64,000 nucleotides of DNA from assembly GCF_900107675.1 (NCBI RefSeq), contig NZ_FNRI01000006.1:1-64000 (forward strand), written 5' to 3'. A model generated the notes under the pieces. That model did no database searches, was not told where the DNA came from, and saw nothing but the letters and a program-made list of their open reading frames with translations. Shown here one piece after another: positions 27,473-35,902 of the stretch. Numbering within the stretch: the stretch's first letter is position 1; each line of letters begins with the position of its first letter. The stretch comes from Alistipes timonensis JC136 (GTDB lineage Bacteria > Bacteroidota > Bacteroidia > Bacteroidales > Rikenellaceae). A program made the translations under genes and the position numbers.

Positions 27473-28871
27473 CCGCTTCCCGGCGCCAGCCGGCGAGTTG
27501 TTCTGCGAGGCGTTTCGCCCGTTCGGGGGCGTCGCCGATCCGGTTGCGGGTTTCGCCGGGATCTTCGCGCAGGTTGTAAAGCTCCTTTTCCCCCGTGTCG
27601 TGGAATTCGATCAGTTTCCAGTCGCCCGCCCGCACCGAGCTGCACCAGCGGCCGCCGTTCTTCCGGCCCTGTATCTTGAAATACCAGTAGAGCGGACGTT
27701 CGGCGTCGCACTTTCCGGTGCCGAGCAGTTCGTCGGCGATGCTCGCCCCGTCCGGTTCGAATCCCTCGGGCAGCGGTGTTCCGGTCAGCTGGCAGAGCGT
27801 CGGATAGAAGTCGTAATTGTTGGTCGGCAGTTCCGAGACCCTTCCGCCGCAGATCCGCCCCGGCTGCCAGACGATCATCGGTTCGCGCGTGCCGCCTTCG
27901 TAAAGGGTTCCCTTGCCGCCGCGCAGCGGTCCGTTGTCGGTCACCTGGGGAGAACCTCCGTTGTCGCTCGTGAAGATCACGATCGTATTGTCGGCGATCC
28001 CCAGCTCTTCCAGTTTTTCGACGATCATCCCTACACCGTCGTCGATCACTTTTAACTGGGCGGCGAGATGCGGATTGTGCGGTTTGGCCAGATAATCCGC
28101 CGGCCATTTCTTGTAGGGATCGTTTTCGGGGTTGTTTTTGGAGGGCGCGCTGTGGCTGCATCCGGGCTTGCTGCGGAAATAATCCACCAGTTCGGGCTGG
28201 CCGTGCACCATCGTGTGCACGGCGTAGTGGCTCAGGTAGAGGAAAAAGGGCCGGTCGCTGTTCCGTTCGATGAAGCCGAGCGCCTCGCGGTTCATGCGTT
28301 CGACGATGAATTCGTGTTCTTCGGCCTCGGTCACCGACTTCAGGTGATGCCACGGATAGAAATAGGAGCCGTTGCCGATGCTCTCCTCGGCCGAAAGGAT
28401 CACCTCGTCGAAACCGTATTCGTCGGGATGCCGTTCGACGGGGGCCCCGTTGGCCTTGTATCCCGAAAGGTGCCATTTGCCGATGATTCCCGTGCGGTAG
28501 CCGTTGCGGCGCAATGCCTCGGGGAGCGAGGCGCGGGACGGATCGAGGTGGATCGGGGAGCTCGGTTTGATGTAGTCGGTGATTCCGTCGCGCAGCGGGT
28601 AACGGCCCGAAATCAGTCCTGCGCGCGACGGCGAGGAGATCGGCGCCGAGGCATAGGCGTCGGTGAACCGCACGCCGCACCGCGCCAGACTGTCGAGTGC
28701 GGGCGTTTCGTTGAACATGTTGCCGTAGCACCCCAGTTCGGCCCACCCCAGATCGTCGGCGAAGATGATGATGACGTTGGGGCGCTGCTTCGGCTTCTCT
28801 CCGGCAGACACCGCGGATGGATGGGTGAATCCGGCTGCGGCCAGCGACAGATAGAAAAGTTCGCGTTTCAT
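27465..28871 (-). CDS. S1-family sulfatase, serine type
   Basis: A 468-residue exported sulfatase with a signal peptide ending near residue 24. Metal-binding Asp39/Asp40 are in VIIIFADDLGWAE. The formylglycine motif is Ser79-Ser-Pro-Ser-Arg within PISSPSRAGLISGRYP, so maturation would need a radical-SAM anSME-type enzyme, which is not in the window. IVIFTSDNGG supplies further metal ligands. It is the last gene of the PUL 2 operon, 19 bases after the BNR protein. It probably removes sulfate from sugars after import; the position attacked is unknown. Confidence 0.95.
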   Translation of the reverse strand: MKRELFYLSLAAAGFTHPSAVSAGEKPKQRPNVIIIFADDLGWAELGCYGNMFNETPALDSLARCGVRFTDAYASAPISSPSRAGLISGRYPLRDGITDYIKPSSPIHLDPSRASLPEALRRNGYRTGIIGKWHLSGYKANGAPVERHPDEYGFDEVILSAEESIGNGSYFYPWHHLKSVTEAEEHEFIVERMNREALGFIERNSDRPFFLYLSHYAVHTMVHGQPELVDYFRSKPGCSHSAPSKNNPENDPYKKWPADYLAKPHNPHLAAQLKVIDDGVGMIVEKLEELGIADNTIVIFTSDNGGSPQVTDNGPLRGGKGTLYEGGTREPMIVWQPGRICGGRVSELPTNNYDFYPTLCQLTGTPLPEGFEPDGASIADELLGTGKCDAERPLYWYFKIQGRKNGGRWCSSVRAGDWKLIEFHDTGEKELYNLREDPGETRNRIGDAPERAKRLAEQLAGWRREAEK

Positions 28872-28890
28872 GGGTTGTTTCGTTTTGCGG

Positions 28891-30573
28891 TTATTTCAGT
28901 TCGATGCGCATCCATGTTTCGGGGTCGTCCGTCGCGGCGGTGAACCCGTCTTCGACCGCTCCGCTGCGAACCGTCGCATTGAACCGCAGCGTGTCGCCCG
29001 GTCGGGCCTGCAATGCGGCGAGCGGCACGGCGATCTCCGTGGCGCGGCCCGGAACGCCCGCAGGGGTGAGCCCCGCGCGGCTGGCGCCGCGAACGCCGGG
29101 GATCGGGCTGGCGACCGAACCCTCGGGGGCGATGGTCAGATCGACGCGCCGTCCGCCGCACTCGACGGAGAGCCTGATCTCCGCTCCTCCGGTCGACGCC
29201 GGATCGAGCTGTTCGGCCAGCAGATAGAGCCGTTTGTCGTCGTGACAGGCCCGGAAGATCGTTTCGGTCGGGGAGTCGCTGCCGATGAAAAGCGCCTGGT
29301 CGCTGCGCCACTCCCGGCCGTCGCCGTCCGGGCGGATGCGGGCTTTCGGGGCGTCGATCCGGTGGTTGAGGTAGAAGACGCCGATCTGGATGCCTTCGTC
29401 GCAGTGCATCGTGCCGATGACGCGGTGGGCGTCCATCGGTTCCAGACTGCCCCAGAAGCCTTTGCCGTCGAAAGGCCGGTACCAGTCCTCGTCCCACGAC
29501 CGTCCGTTGAAGACGCGGCCCCGGCTGTCGCCGATTTTCAGGCTGAAAAGCCGGTCGATGTTGCACGAAACGACGATCTCTCCCGACGGGAAGGTCGATA
29601 CGTATCCGGCGCATCCCTTGAAGAGGTTCGTTTCGCGGTCCGCGGGCCCGGCCGTGTTCTCGCCGAGCGGCTGCCAGTCGAATCCCCGGTTGCGGACGGT
29701 CGACATCGTGTAGATGCTGCTGCCCTGCGGGCCGTCGGGTTCGAGACGCGCTTCGAGGAACCCGAAAAGCGTCTCTCCGTCGTTGAGCAGGCGGAAGCAG
29801 GGCATCTGGTCGGTGAAGATCCGCACGCCCTTGTCGTCGTACTTGTACTGCCGGCAGACGCGCATGTGTCCGTGCCAGGTGCGGCCGTTGTCCGTGGAGG
29901 TGATCACCGAGGTCCCCGAATTGCGGGTGGCGGGCAGACAGTCGGTGAAGTAGCACTGAATGCGTCCGTCGGGCAGCTGGAGCAGATAGGGTTCCCAGTT
30001 GGTGCCTTCGAAGATGATCTCTTCGTCGGACCAGGTGGCTCCGTTGTCGCGGCTCCTGCGGAGCATGATTCCGCAGCCGACGTTGTGTTTGTAGCCCTTC
30101 GCGGCGCGGAACGAGCAGGCGGCGAGCAGGTCGCCGTCGGCCAGTACGACGGCATCGACGGTCGAGAAACAGCGCGTGTCGCTGCCCTCGGAGGTCGTGA
30201 CGGCGTAGGGCTCGAACAGGATTTGCGTGTCGCTCCAGTGCAGGAGGTCGTCGCTCGTGCAGTAGTAGATGCGCGAGGCGATCTGCCCTCCCTGCACGAA
30301 GAGAATGTAGCGTCCGTCGGCCATGCGTTTGATGCGCGGATAGATGGCCGTCCGGTCGGTCTTCAGTTTTTCGGCCGGGAGCAGCTGCCGGTAGGCGCGG
30401 ACTGATTCGAGCACGCTGTACCGCTCCGCTCCGGCGTGGGAGTTCAGCGGCGCGGCGGCCGTGTTCATTTCGTCGAGCGTGTGCAGGCGCACCGGTCTCT
30501 CTTCGGCTGGCGCGGCGGCCGGACCGATCGTCAGGATGCAGGCGGCGAGCAGGGAAAGGATACGTGGATTCAT
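28891..30573 (-). CDS. BNR-propeller sialidase-like protein with C-terminal CBM9-like domain
   Basis: A 560-residue exported protein with an ordinary signal peptide. Asp-box repeats such as SRDNGATW and STDNGRTW mark a six-bladed propeller of the sialidase/arabinanase (GH33/GH93-like) superfamily. YPRIKRM near the N-terminus may correspond to the (F/Y)RIP arginine motif. From about residue 400 a CBM9-like beta-sandwich follows (QALFIGSDSPTETIFR to the end). A close paralogue lies at 35903-37810. Catalysis is likely but unproven; the substrate could be a sialic acid or another acidic or furanose sugar. The start at 30573 is the signal-peptide ATG; an in-frame start at 30627 would add non-signal residues. 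Confidence 0.75.
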   Translation of the reverse strand: MNPRILSLLAACILTIGPAAAPAEERPVRLHTLDEMNTAAAPLNSHAGAERYSVLESVRAYRQLLPAEKLKTDRTAIYPRIKRMADGRYILFVQGGQIASRIYYCTSDDLLHWSDTQILFEPYAVTTSEGSDTRCFSTVDAVVLADGDLLAACSFRAAKGYKHNVGCGIMLRRSRDNGATWSDEEIIFEGTNWEPYLLQLPDGRIQCYFTDCLPATRNSGTSVITSTDNGRTWHGHMRVCRQYKYDDKGVRIFTDQMPCFRLLNDGETLFGFLEARLEPDGPQGSSIYTMSTVRNRGFDWQPLGENTAGPADRETNLFKGCAGYVSTFPSGEIVVSCNIDRLFSLKIGDSRGRVFNGRSWDEDWYRPFDGKGFWGSLEPMDAHRVIGTMHCDEGIQIGVFYLNHRIDAPKARIRPDGDGREWRSDQALFIGSDSPTETIFRACHDDKRLYLLAEQLDPASTGGAEIRLSVECGGRRVDLTIAPEGSVASPIPGVRGASRAGLTPAGVPGRATEIAVPLAALQARPGDTLRFNATVRSGAVEDGFTAATDDPETWMRIELK

Positions 30574-30592
30574 GGGGTCGGAAGGGTAAAGA

Positions 30593-30615
30593 GGGGGCCG
30601 GGCCTGCCGGCCCCC
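30593..30615 (-). terminator. Intra-operon hairpin before the BNR/sulfatase genes
   Basis: GGGGGCCGG and CCGGCCCCC form a perfect 9-bp GC stem with a 5-nt loop. On the minus strand it is followed by TCTTTACC, a weak T-rich tail. It may partly terminate the message or stabilise a processed end, lowering or uncoupling expression of the last two genes. Confidence 0.45.
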
Positions 30616-30636
30616 GCGGTTGAACATGGATGGGTG

Positions 30637-33600
30637 TTATCGGATCGTTCCGAGGTAGTAGTTGGCCCAGAGATGGTCGTTGCGCTGTTCCAGGGCTTTC
30701 CGGAAGCACTCCGCTGCCCGGTTTTCGTCGCCCAGCGCCTTGTGGCCGATGCCCTGCATGTAGTAGGCGCGTGCGTTCACATCCTCGGGATACTCTCCGT
30801 AGCCGAAGCTCTCGAAGAAGCGCTGAACATAGTCCGTCACGCCGGCCTCTCCGGTCTCGACGATCTTGCGGAGCATGTCGCCGACCGGGGCTTTGGGGTC
30901 GATTTTCCTCATTGCGAGCGCTTTCTCGTAGTTGTAGATACCGTCCGCGTCCCGGACTTCGACCTGCGACGCCATTTTGAAATATTTCCGGGCGTTGCGC
31001 CGGTCGCCGACACGTTCGTAGGCCAGTCCGATGTTGTAGTAAACCTGTGCGTCGCGGGCGTAGTATTCGAGATGGGCGTATCCGTGGTTCTCGGGATATT
31101 CGTTCATCATCAGCATGTATTTGAGCGCCTTGCGGTCGTCGCCGTCCTTCCGGGCCTTGAGGCCCGAGAGCAGGCAGGCATCGACATAGATGTCGTGCAG
31201 GTCTTCGATGTGCTCGCGGCGGCTGTAAAAGCGCGTGAGCAGCGGCCGGAGCACCTCCTCGTATTCGCCGTGGAGAATGCGCTGCTTGATAGCCTTCGTC
31301 TCTGAGTCGTAACGCTTTTCATAGAGCGCCTCCCTGCCGGCGAAGAGTTCGTAGCGGGTTTGCAGCGGCGCGTTCATGCGTTCCAGAATCTCGTCGCACT
31401 CGGCCAGGAAGATGGCGTTGCCCTCCCGGTCCGCTTCGATCGCCTTGCGGTACCATTCGGCCGCGGCCGGACAGTCCCCGGCGAAGAAGAAGCTGCCCCA
31501 GCCGAGGTTGCGCAGGGCCATGGCGAAGTCGGGACGGAGCTCGACGGCCTTTTCCCAGCACTCCATGGCGCGTGCGGGCTGCTTCTGGAAGTAGAGGTTG
31601 CCCAGATAATACCAGGTGTTGGCGCTCCCGGGCATGTATTCCAGGGCCTTTTCGTAGACGGCGACCGTCTCCAGCCGGAACGGGTAGACGTAATCCGTGC
31701 TTCCGGCCTCGGCCTTGGCGAAGAGTCTCCCGGCGGCGGCCCGGTCGCCCCGGGCGTCGGCCCGCCACGCCTGATAGTACTCCACGGTCGGGTAGGGGGC
31801 GATCGACTCGCTCCGGGCGAGGATGTCGTCCGTCTCGTCGCCGAAACCGTTGTTCATGTAGTAGAGCGCCAGTTCCAGATAGGATTCGCTCACGCCGCGC
31901 AGCAGCCGTGCGAAGGTCTCCTCGGGGAGTTTCCCCATGCGGACCAGTTCGTAGGTCGCGTAGTAGTTGAGCGGATCGAACGCCACGACGTCGGCGGCGA
32001 TTCGGGCGGCCTCCTCCTGCCGGCCGGAGCGGCGCAGCAGGGTCGTCAGCAGGTTGCGCGCGTCGAGGTTCATGCCGTTGTAGGCGACGGCCATCTGCGC
32101 CTCCTGAAGCGCCCGGCCGCTGTCGCCCGTGAGCGACGAAATCTGCGCCAGCTGGAAATAGGCCGCCGAGGCGTACTCGTAGTCCCAGGCCGCGCGATAG
32201 AGCGTATCGACGGCGTCGGCGTATTTGCCCTCCGCCTTCAGGATCAGTCCGAGGTTGTACATCGACTCCCCGTCGCTGACGCGGGTCTGGTTGGCGGTCT
32301 GCCGTTTGAGGGCGGTCCGCAGGTGCTTCTTGGCCCGGGCGAAATCGCCCTGCTTCCGGTAGTGGATGCCGAGCTGCGTGTTGGCGCGCACGTCGCCCGG
32401 GTCGCGGCGGACGACCTCGAAGAAGTAGTCGTTCGGATCGACGTGGGCGTTGTGGAACTGGAGATTCCGCATGCCGAGGTAGTAGACCTCCTCGGTGTTC
32501 TCCACGCTTTTCGGATCGGGGTTCAGCGGCACGACGGGATCGGGCATGGGCTTGGTGCGGTCCAGCTTGTAGGGGTGGTAGCTGATCAGCTCGTTGCCCT
32601 CCGAGTCGTAGAGGTACATGGTCACCTCCGACGGTTCGGCGACCTCTGCGGCCGGGACCTTCGTGTCGGCTGCGAAGGGTTTGTCCGGGGCGATCAGGGC
32701 GGTCGTCTCGTAGAGCGTTTTGCCGCCGCGCCGCACGACGATGCGGGCGTCGGGCCGGATGCGGGTCACGTTGGCGGCCAGATGCAGCCGTCCGTCGGCG
32801 CCGATCTCCATGTTGACCGTCGCGTGTTCGTTGCCCCTGTTGACGTGTTTCAGGTCGCGGATGCCGTACCAGTAGGCCGTGAACTCCTTCGTCTCGTAGG
32901 GATTGAGCCAGCAGTAGTCGGGCTGGTTGTCCGAGTAGGCGGCCGTCATCAGTTCGACGTAGGCCCCGTCCTCGTCGGTGAGGGTCTTGCAGTCCCACTC
33001 GTGGCCGTAGTTCATGTGGCCCCAGGTCCAGAATTTGCCGCCTTTGTTGATGTGGCGGTTTCCGGCCAGCATCGTGCCGGCGTTCTTGCCGTAGTCGTAT
33101 CCGCCGATGAAGTCGTCCTGCAGGTCGTAGACGAACACCGATCCGCCCATCAGGGCCGGGAGGTTGCGCCAATAGCTGACATCCTTGCCGATGTAGTCCG
33201 GATTGCCGCAGTAGGGCGCATCGGGAACGGGCCAGCGCATGAAGCTGTTCTTGTGGTGGAACGTTCCGAATTCGGTGTTCTCCGGGAATACGATCTGGTA
33301 GTTCTCGTTGGCGTGGGTGGCGACGTTGTTCCAGTGCAGCATGGAGTTCCGGTCGGGGCTGTTGTTGAAGAAGCGGCCTTTCACCTCGATGTAGGAACGG
33401 TCGGGATAGAGCGTCATGCCGATGGCCCACGACATGCGGTGGCGTTTCTCGACCTCGCCGACCCAGATCGTCTTCGAACCGTCGCCGTTGTCCACCAGCT
33501 TGTAGTCGATCGGATACTGGCTGGTCGCGCGGTGGTGGTGGAAGACGTTCCATTCGACGCCGCCCGAGATCCATGCGCCGAGCATGCCGACGTTGGCGGG

Positions 33601-33966
33601 TTTGATGACGTGCTGACGGTAGAAAATCTCGTATCCGTTGGTTTTGTCTGTGGCGTAGAAAAGCCTTCCGCCGATGTCCGGGAGTACGCACACCTCCAGA
33701 TAGTCGTTTTCCAGGAACAGGGCCCGGTAGGTGGTGTCGGCCTTTTCGTTGGTCGGATTGTCGTTCATGGCGTAGGGATAGACGCCGCGTTTGGCCCGCT
33801 GGTAGGCGAAGTCGCGTTCGAAGAGCGGAGCCTTTTCCGGCGCATTCACCCGGTAGGCGGGCAGCGTGATGGTTCCCTCGCGCATTTTCACCTCGCCGTT
33901 CCGGGCGTCGGCGCTGCCGCAGAGCAGCACCGCGAGAACGCCGAGTGCGAATTTCGTTTTTTTCAT
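30637..33966 (-). CDS. DUF5107 domain protein with C-terminal TPR repeats
   Basis: A 1109-residue exported protein with signal peptide (cleaved near SADA). Residues ~40-340 match the DUF5107 type: an aldose-epimerase-like beta-sandwich with LPDIGGRLFYATDKTNGYE, GGVEWNVFHHHRA and NYGHEWDC. A linker is followed by many tetratricopeptide repeats (~470-1100), for example YNLGLILKAEGKYADAVDTLYRAA and WANYYLGTIR at the end. Histidines and acidic residues in the first domain could form a sugar-binding or catalytic pocket. The protein is probably periplasmic. Its biochemical role is not assigned by me; the place in the PUL argues for carbohydrate recognition or cleavage. Confidence 0.8.
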   Translation of the reverse strand: MKKTKFALGVLAVLLCGSADARNGEVKMREGTITLPAYRVNAPEKAPLFERDFAYQRAKRGVYPYAMNDNPTNEKADTTYRALFLENDYLEVCVLPDIGGRLFYATDKTNGYEIFYRQHVIKPANVGMLGAWISGGVEWNVFHHHRATSQYPIDYKLVDNGDGSKTIWVGEVEKRHRMSWAIGMTLYPDRSYIEVKGRFFNNSPDRNSMLHWNNVATHANENYQIVFPENTEFGTFHHKNSFMRWPVPDAPYCGNPDYIGKDVSYWRNLPALMGGSVFVYDLQDDFIGGYDYGKNAGTMLAGNRHINKGGKFWTWGHMNYGHEWDCKTLTDEDGAYVELMTAAYSDNQPDYCWLNPYETKEFTAYWYGIRDLKHVNRGNEHATVNMEIGADGRLHLAANVTRIRPDARIVVRRGGKTLYETTALIAPDKPFAADTKVPAAEVAEPSEVTMYLYDSEGNELISYHPYKLDRTKPMPDPVVPLNPDPKSVENTEEVYYLGMRNLQFHNAHVDPNDYFFEVVRRDPGDVRANTQLGIHYRKQGDFARAKKHLRTALKRQTANQTRVSDGESMYNLGLILKAEGKYADAVDTLYRAAWDYEYASAAYFQLAQISSLTGDSGRALQEAQMAVAYNGMNLDARNLLTTLLRRSGRQEEAARIAADVVAFDPLNYYATYELVRMGKLPEETFARLLRGVSESYLELALYYMNNGFGDETDDILARSESIAPYPTVEYYQAWRADARGDRAAAGRLFAKAEAGSTDYVYPFRLETVAVYEKALEYMPGSANTWYYLGNLYFQKQPARAMECWEKAVELRPDFAMALRNLGWGSFFFAGDCPAAAEWYRKAIEADREGNAIFLAECDEILERMNAPLQTRYELFAGREALYEKRYDSETKAIKQRILHGEYEEVLRPLLTRFYSRREHIEDLHDIYVDACLLSGLKARKDGDDRKALKYMLMMNEYPENHGYAHLEYYARDAQVYYNIGLAYERVGDRRNARKYFKMASQVEVRDADGIYNYEKALAMRKIDPKAPVGDMLRKIVETGEAGVTDYVQRFFESFGYGEYPEDVNARAYYMQGIGHKALGDENRAAECFRKALEQRNDHLWANYYLGTIR

Positions 33967-34000
33967 GCTGTTCGTTCTTTGTTGGATATTGAATGTTCGG

Positions 34001-35881
34001 TTATTGCTCGATCTTCACGCAGCGCACGGCCATGCCTTTCGCATGCGGCTCGGCCTTTGTATTCACGCCCGCATTGTTTAAGTAGAGGCGATCGCCGGCG
34101 TTGAGCCACATGTATCCGCGGTATTCCAGATATTTTGTGATATGTTTGTCCGCTTCCAGATAACCGGTCGTGGGGAAGTACGATTTCGTATCCTCGCCGT
34201 TGAGGGCGAACAGCATTCCGTAGTTTGCGTCGCATTCGGCTTTCGACGTGAATTTCAACTCGGCGAAATGGCGTGCATCGGGGACGCGGTACCCCGCCGG
34301 GCAGGGGTCGTACACCGTTTTGACGGAGCCCCCCCCCTCGGGTGCACCGCCCCACAGCAGGTCGTTGCCGCCCGCTCCGACGTACCACTCCTTGGCCGCC
34401 AGCAGGCGAGTCTGCGGGTTGCGCGTCGCATAGGCGATGGTTCCGGTCGCCTCCGTGGCGTCTTCGGTCTTCACCAGGTCGCTCGAAGCGCTTTCATAAG
34501 GTGTTTTGCCCGGACGCGTCGCCGTCAGGTTGCGGGCGAACGGGTCCTTGCGTCCCCACTGGTAGAACACGCCGTAGGCGTTGCGGTCCTTGGGTGTCGT
34601 CGACGTGGCCCCCAGGTTGCGGTCGAGCATTTCGAAGGAACCGGCCTCTTCGAAACGGCACGCTATGTCCTGCGCCTCGCTGACCCAAATATGGTACGAC
34701 CAGAGAATAGTCCCGTCCGCTTTGCATACGGCCACTACGGCGTTGCCCTTCGTGCCGGTGACGGGCACTTTCAGCGTCGCGCCCTCCATCGCCGGGGCGT
34801 CGACCACACTGCCCGAAGCCCCGTTCGCAGGCTGCTGCCAGACGATTTGGGCCTTGGCCGGGACGCCGGCCGGCGCTCCGGAAGCGTCCGTGCAGCGGAT
34901 TCCCTCGTGCACGTAGTTCCGGCTGAACGTATAATAGGGCGTGGCGTCGATGGAGAGGGTCTGGGCCGAGGCGTCCGCCCGGTAACAGTTCGCCGTGCCG
35001 TAATAGCGCGTCAGCGGCAGGCTTTGCAGCGGCGTTACGACGCCGGCCGTCACTGTCACGGCCTGTGCCGTCTCGATCTCGTAGCGGCAGCCGTCGGTGT
35101 CGGTGATCCTGAACGAGAATCCCTGCGCATAGGTTCCGGCGGGCAGGAAGATGAGGAATCCGTCCGGTTTCGAGAGGTCGCCGTTCGAGGAGATGTTGGC
35201 TCCGCTTCCGCAGTCCACCGTGACCGAGGTTCCCGTCGTCCCCTGATTCAGCTGCGGGGTTCCCGTCGCGGCCTCCACCGTGATCTTTCCGGCGATCTGC
35301 TCCCCGCCGCGGGCCGTCGCTTCGATACGTGCGATCTTGATGCCCAGCGCTTGATAGTCGTTGACGCGCAGCAACAGGCCGCCGCAGACGTTCTTGAATT
35401 CGAACGTATTGTCATTGGTCGCGGCCACCATCGGCAGCGCCGCGATGTCGGACCCTGCGCCGAGGGCCGATGCGTAGGATTGTCCGGCCAGCGCCGAAAG
35501 GTCGATTTCGAACGTGTCGCCCGAAAGCCCTTTCGTCAGGGCGTCGGCCGGATAGACGGCATAGCGCTGCGCGTCGGTGACGGTTTTCGAACTTTCGACC
35601 GGATTGAAAATGCCGGTGCGGGTGTTGTCCGAAGCGGTGACATAGGGCGCTCCGGAGGGATTCCCGGCGCTGAACACCTGAATGCGGTCGCCCGATTTCC
35701 AGACGACGTTGCGCTGGTTGTCGAGCGCCGTGCGGGTTTGCGCGATGGGCTCCGCGACGACCGACCGGATCGACAGGTCCGTCTCCGGCTGCTGCCGCAG
35801 GTCGATTTCCTCCTCGAACTGCGAACATCCGAACGATGCGCATATGGTGGCCGCAATGACGATGATATGGTGTGTTTTCAT
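34001..35881 (-). CDS. Fimbrillin-like surface lipoprotein with FISUMP-like C-terminal domain (PUL 2)
   Basis: A 626-residue lipoprotein (ASFGC, Cys19, then SQFEEEID, an acidic surface-export type signal). Residues ~50-290 look like a fimbrillin/Mfa-like sandwich (TRTALDNQRNVVWKSGDRIQVF, VYPADAL). Residues ~370-626 carry ILWSYHIWVSE, LDRNLGA, YQWGRKDPF, VYDPCPAGYRVP and AVRCVK, the same C-terminal unit as in 10971-13406. It lies inside the PUL 2 operon, 21 bases after the BNR protein. A surface glycan-binding role is inferred. A run of nine C (34329-34337) falls in the coding sequence. Confidence 0.75.
   Translation of the reverse strand: MKTHHIIVIAATICASFGCSQFEEEIDLRQQPETDLSIRSVVAEPIAQTRTALDNQRNVVWKSGDRIQVFSAGNPSGAPYVTASDNTRTGIFNPVESSKTVTDAQRYAVYPADALTKGLSGDTFEIDLSALAGQSYASALGAGSDIAALPMVAATNDNTFEFKNVCGGLLLRVNDYQALGIKIARIEATARGGEQIAGKITVEAATGTPQLNQGTTGTSVTVDCGSGANISSNGDLSKPDGFLIFLPAGTYAQGFSFRITDTDGCRYEIETAQAVTVTAGVVTPLQSLPLTRYYGTANCYRADASAQTLSIDATPYYTFSRNYVHEGIRCTDASGAPAGVPAKAQIVWQQPANGASGSVVDAPAMEGATLKVPVTGTKGNAVVAVCKADGTILWSYHIWVSEAQDIACRFEEAGSFEMLDRNLGATSTTPKDRNAYGVFYQWGRKDPFARNLTATRPGKTPYESASSDLVKTEDATEATGTIAYATRNPQTRLLAAKEWYVGAGGNDLLWGGAPEGGGSVKTVYDPCPAGYRVPDARHFAELKFTSKAECDANYGMLFALNGEDTKSYFPTTGYLEADKHITKYLEYRGYMWLNAGDRLYLNNAGVNTKAEPHAKGMAVRCVKIEQ
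34329..34337. repeat. Nine-base C/G homopolymer inside the lipoprotein gene
   Basis: C9 on the plus strand, G9 in the coding strand, encoding the Glu-Gly-Gly-Gly just before VKTVYDPC. A one-base slip would shift the frame and remove the conserved C-terminal end. Confidence 0.9.
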
Positions 35882-35902
35882 GATGTTTTCGGTTGTTAAC
35901 GG

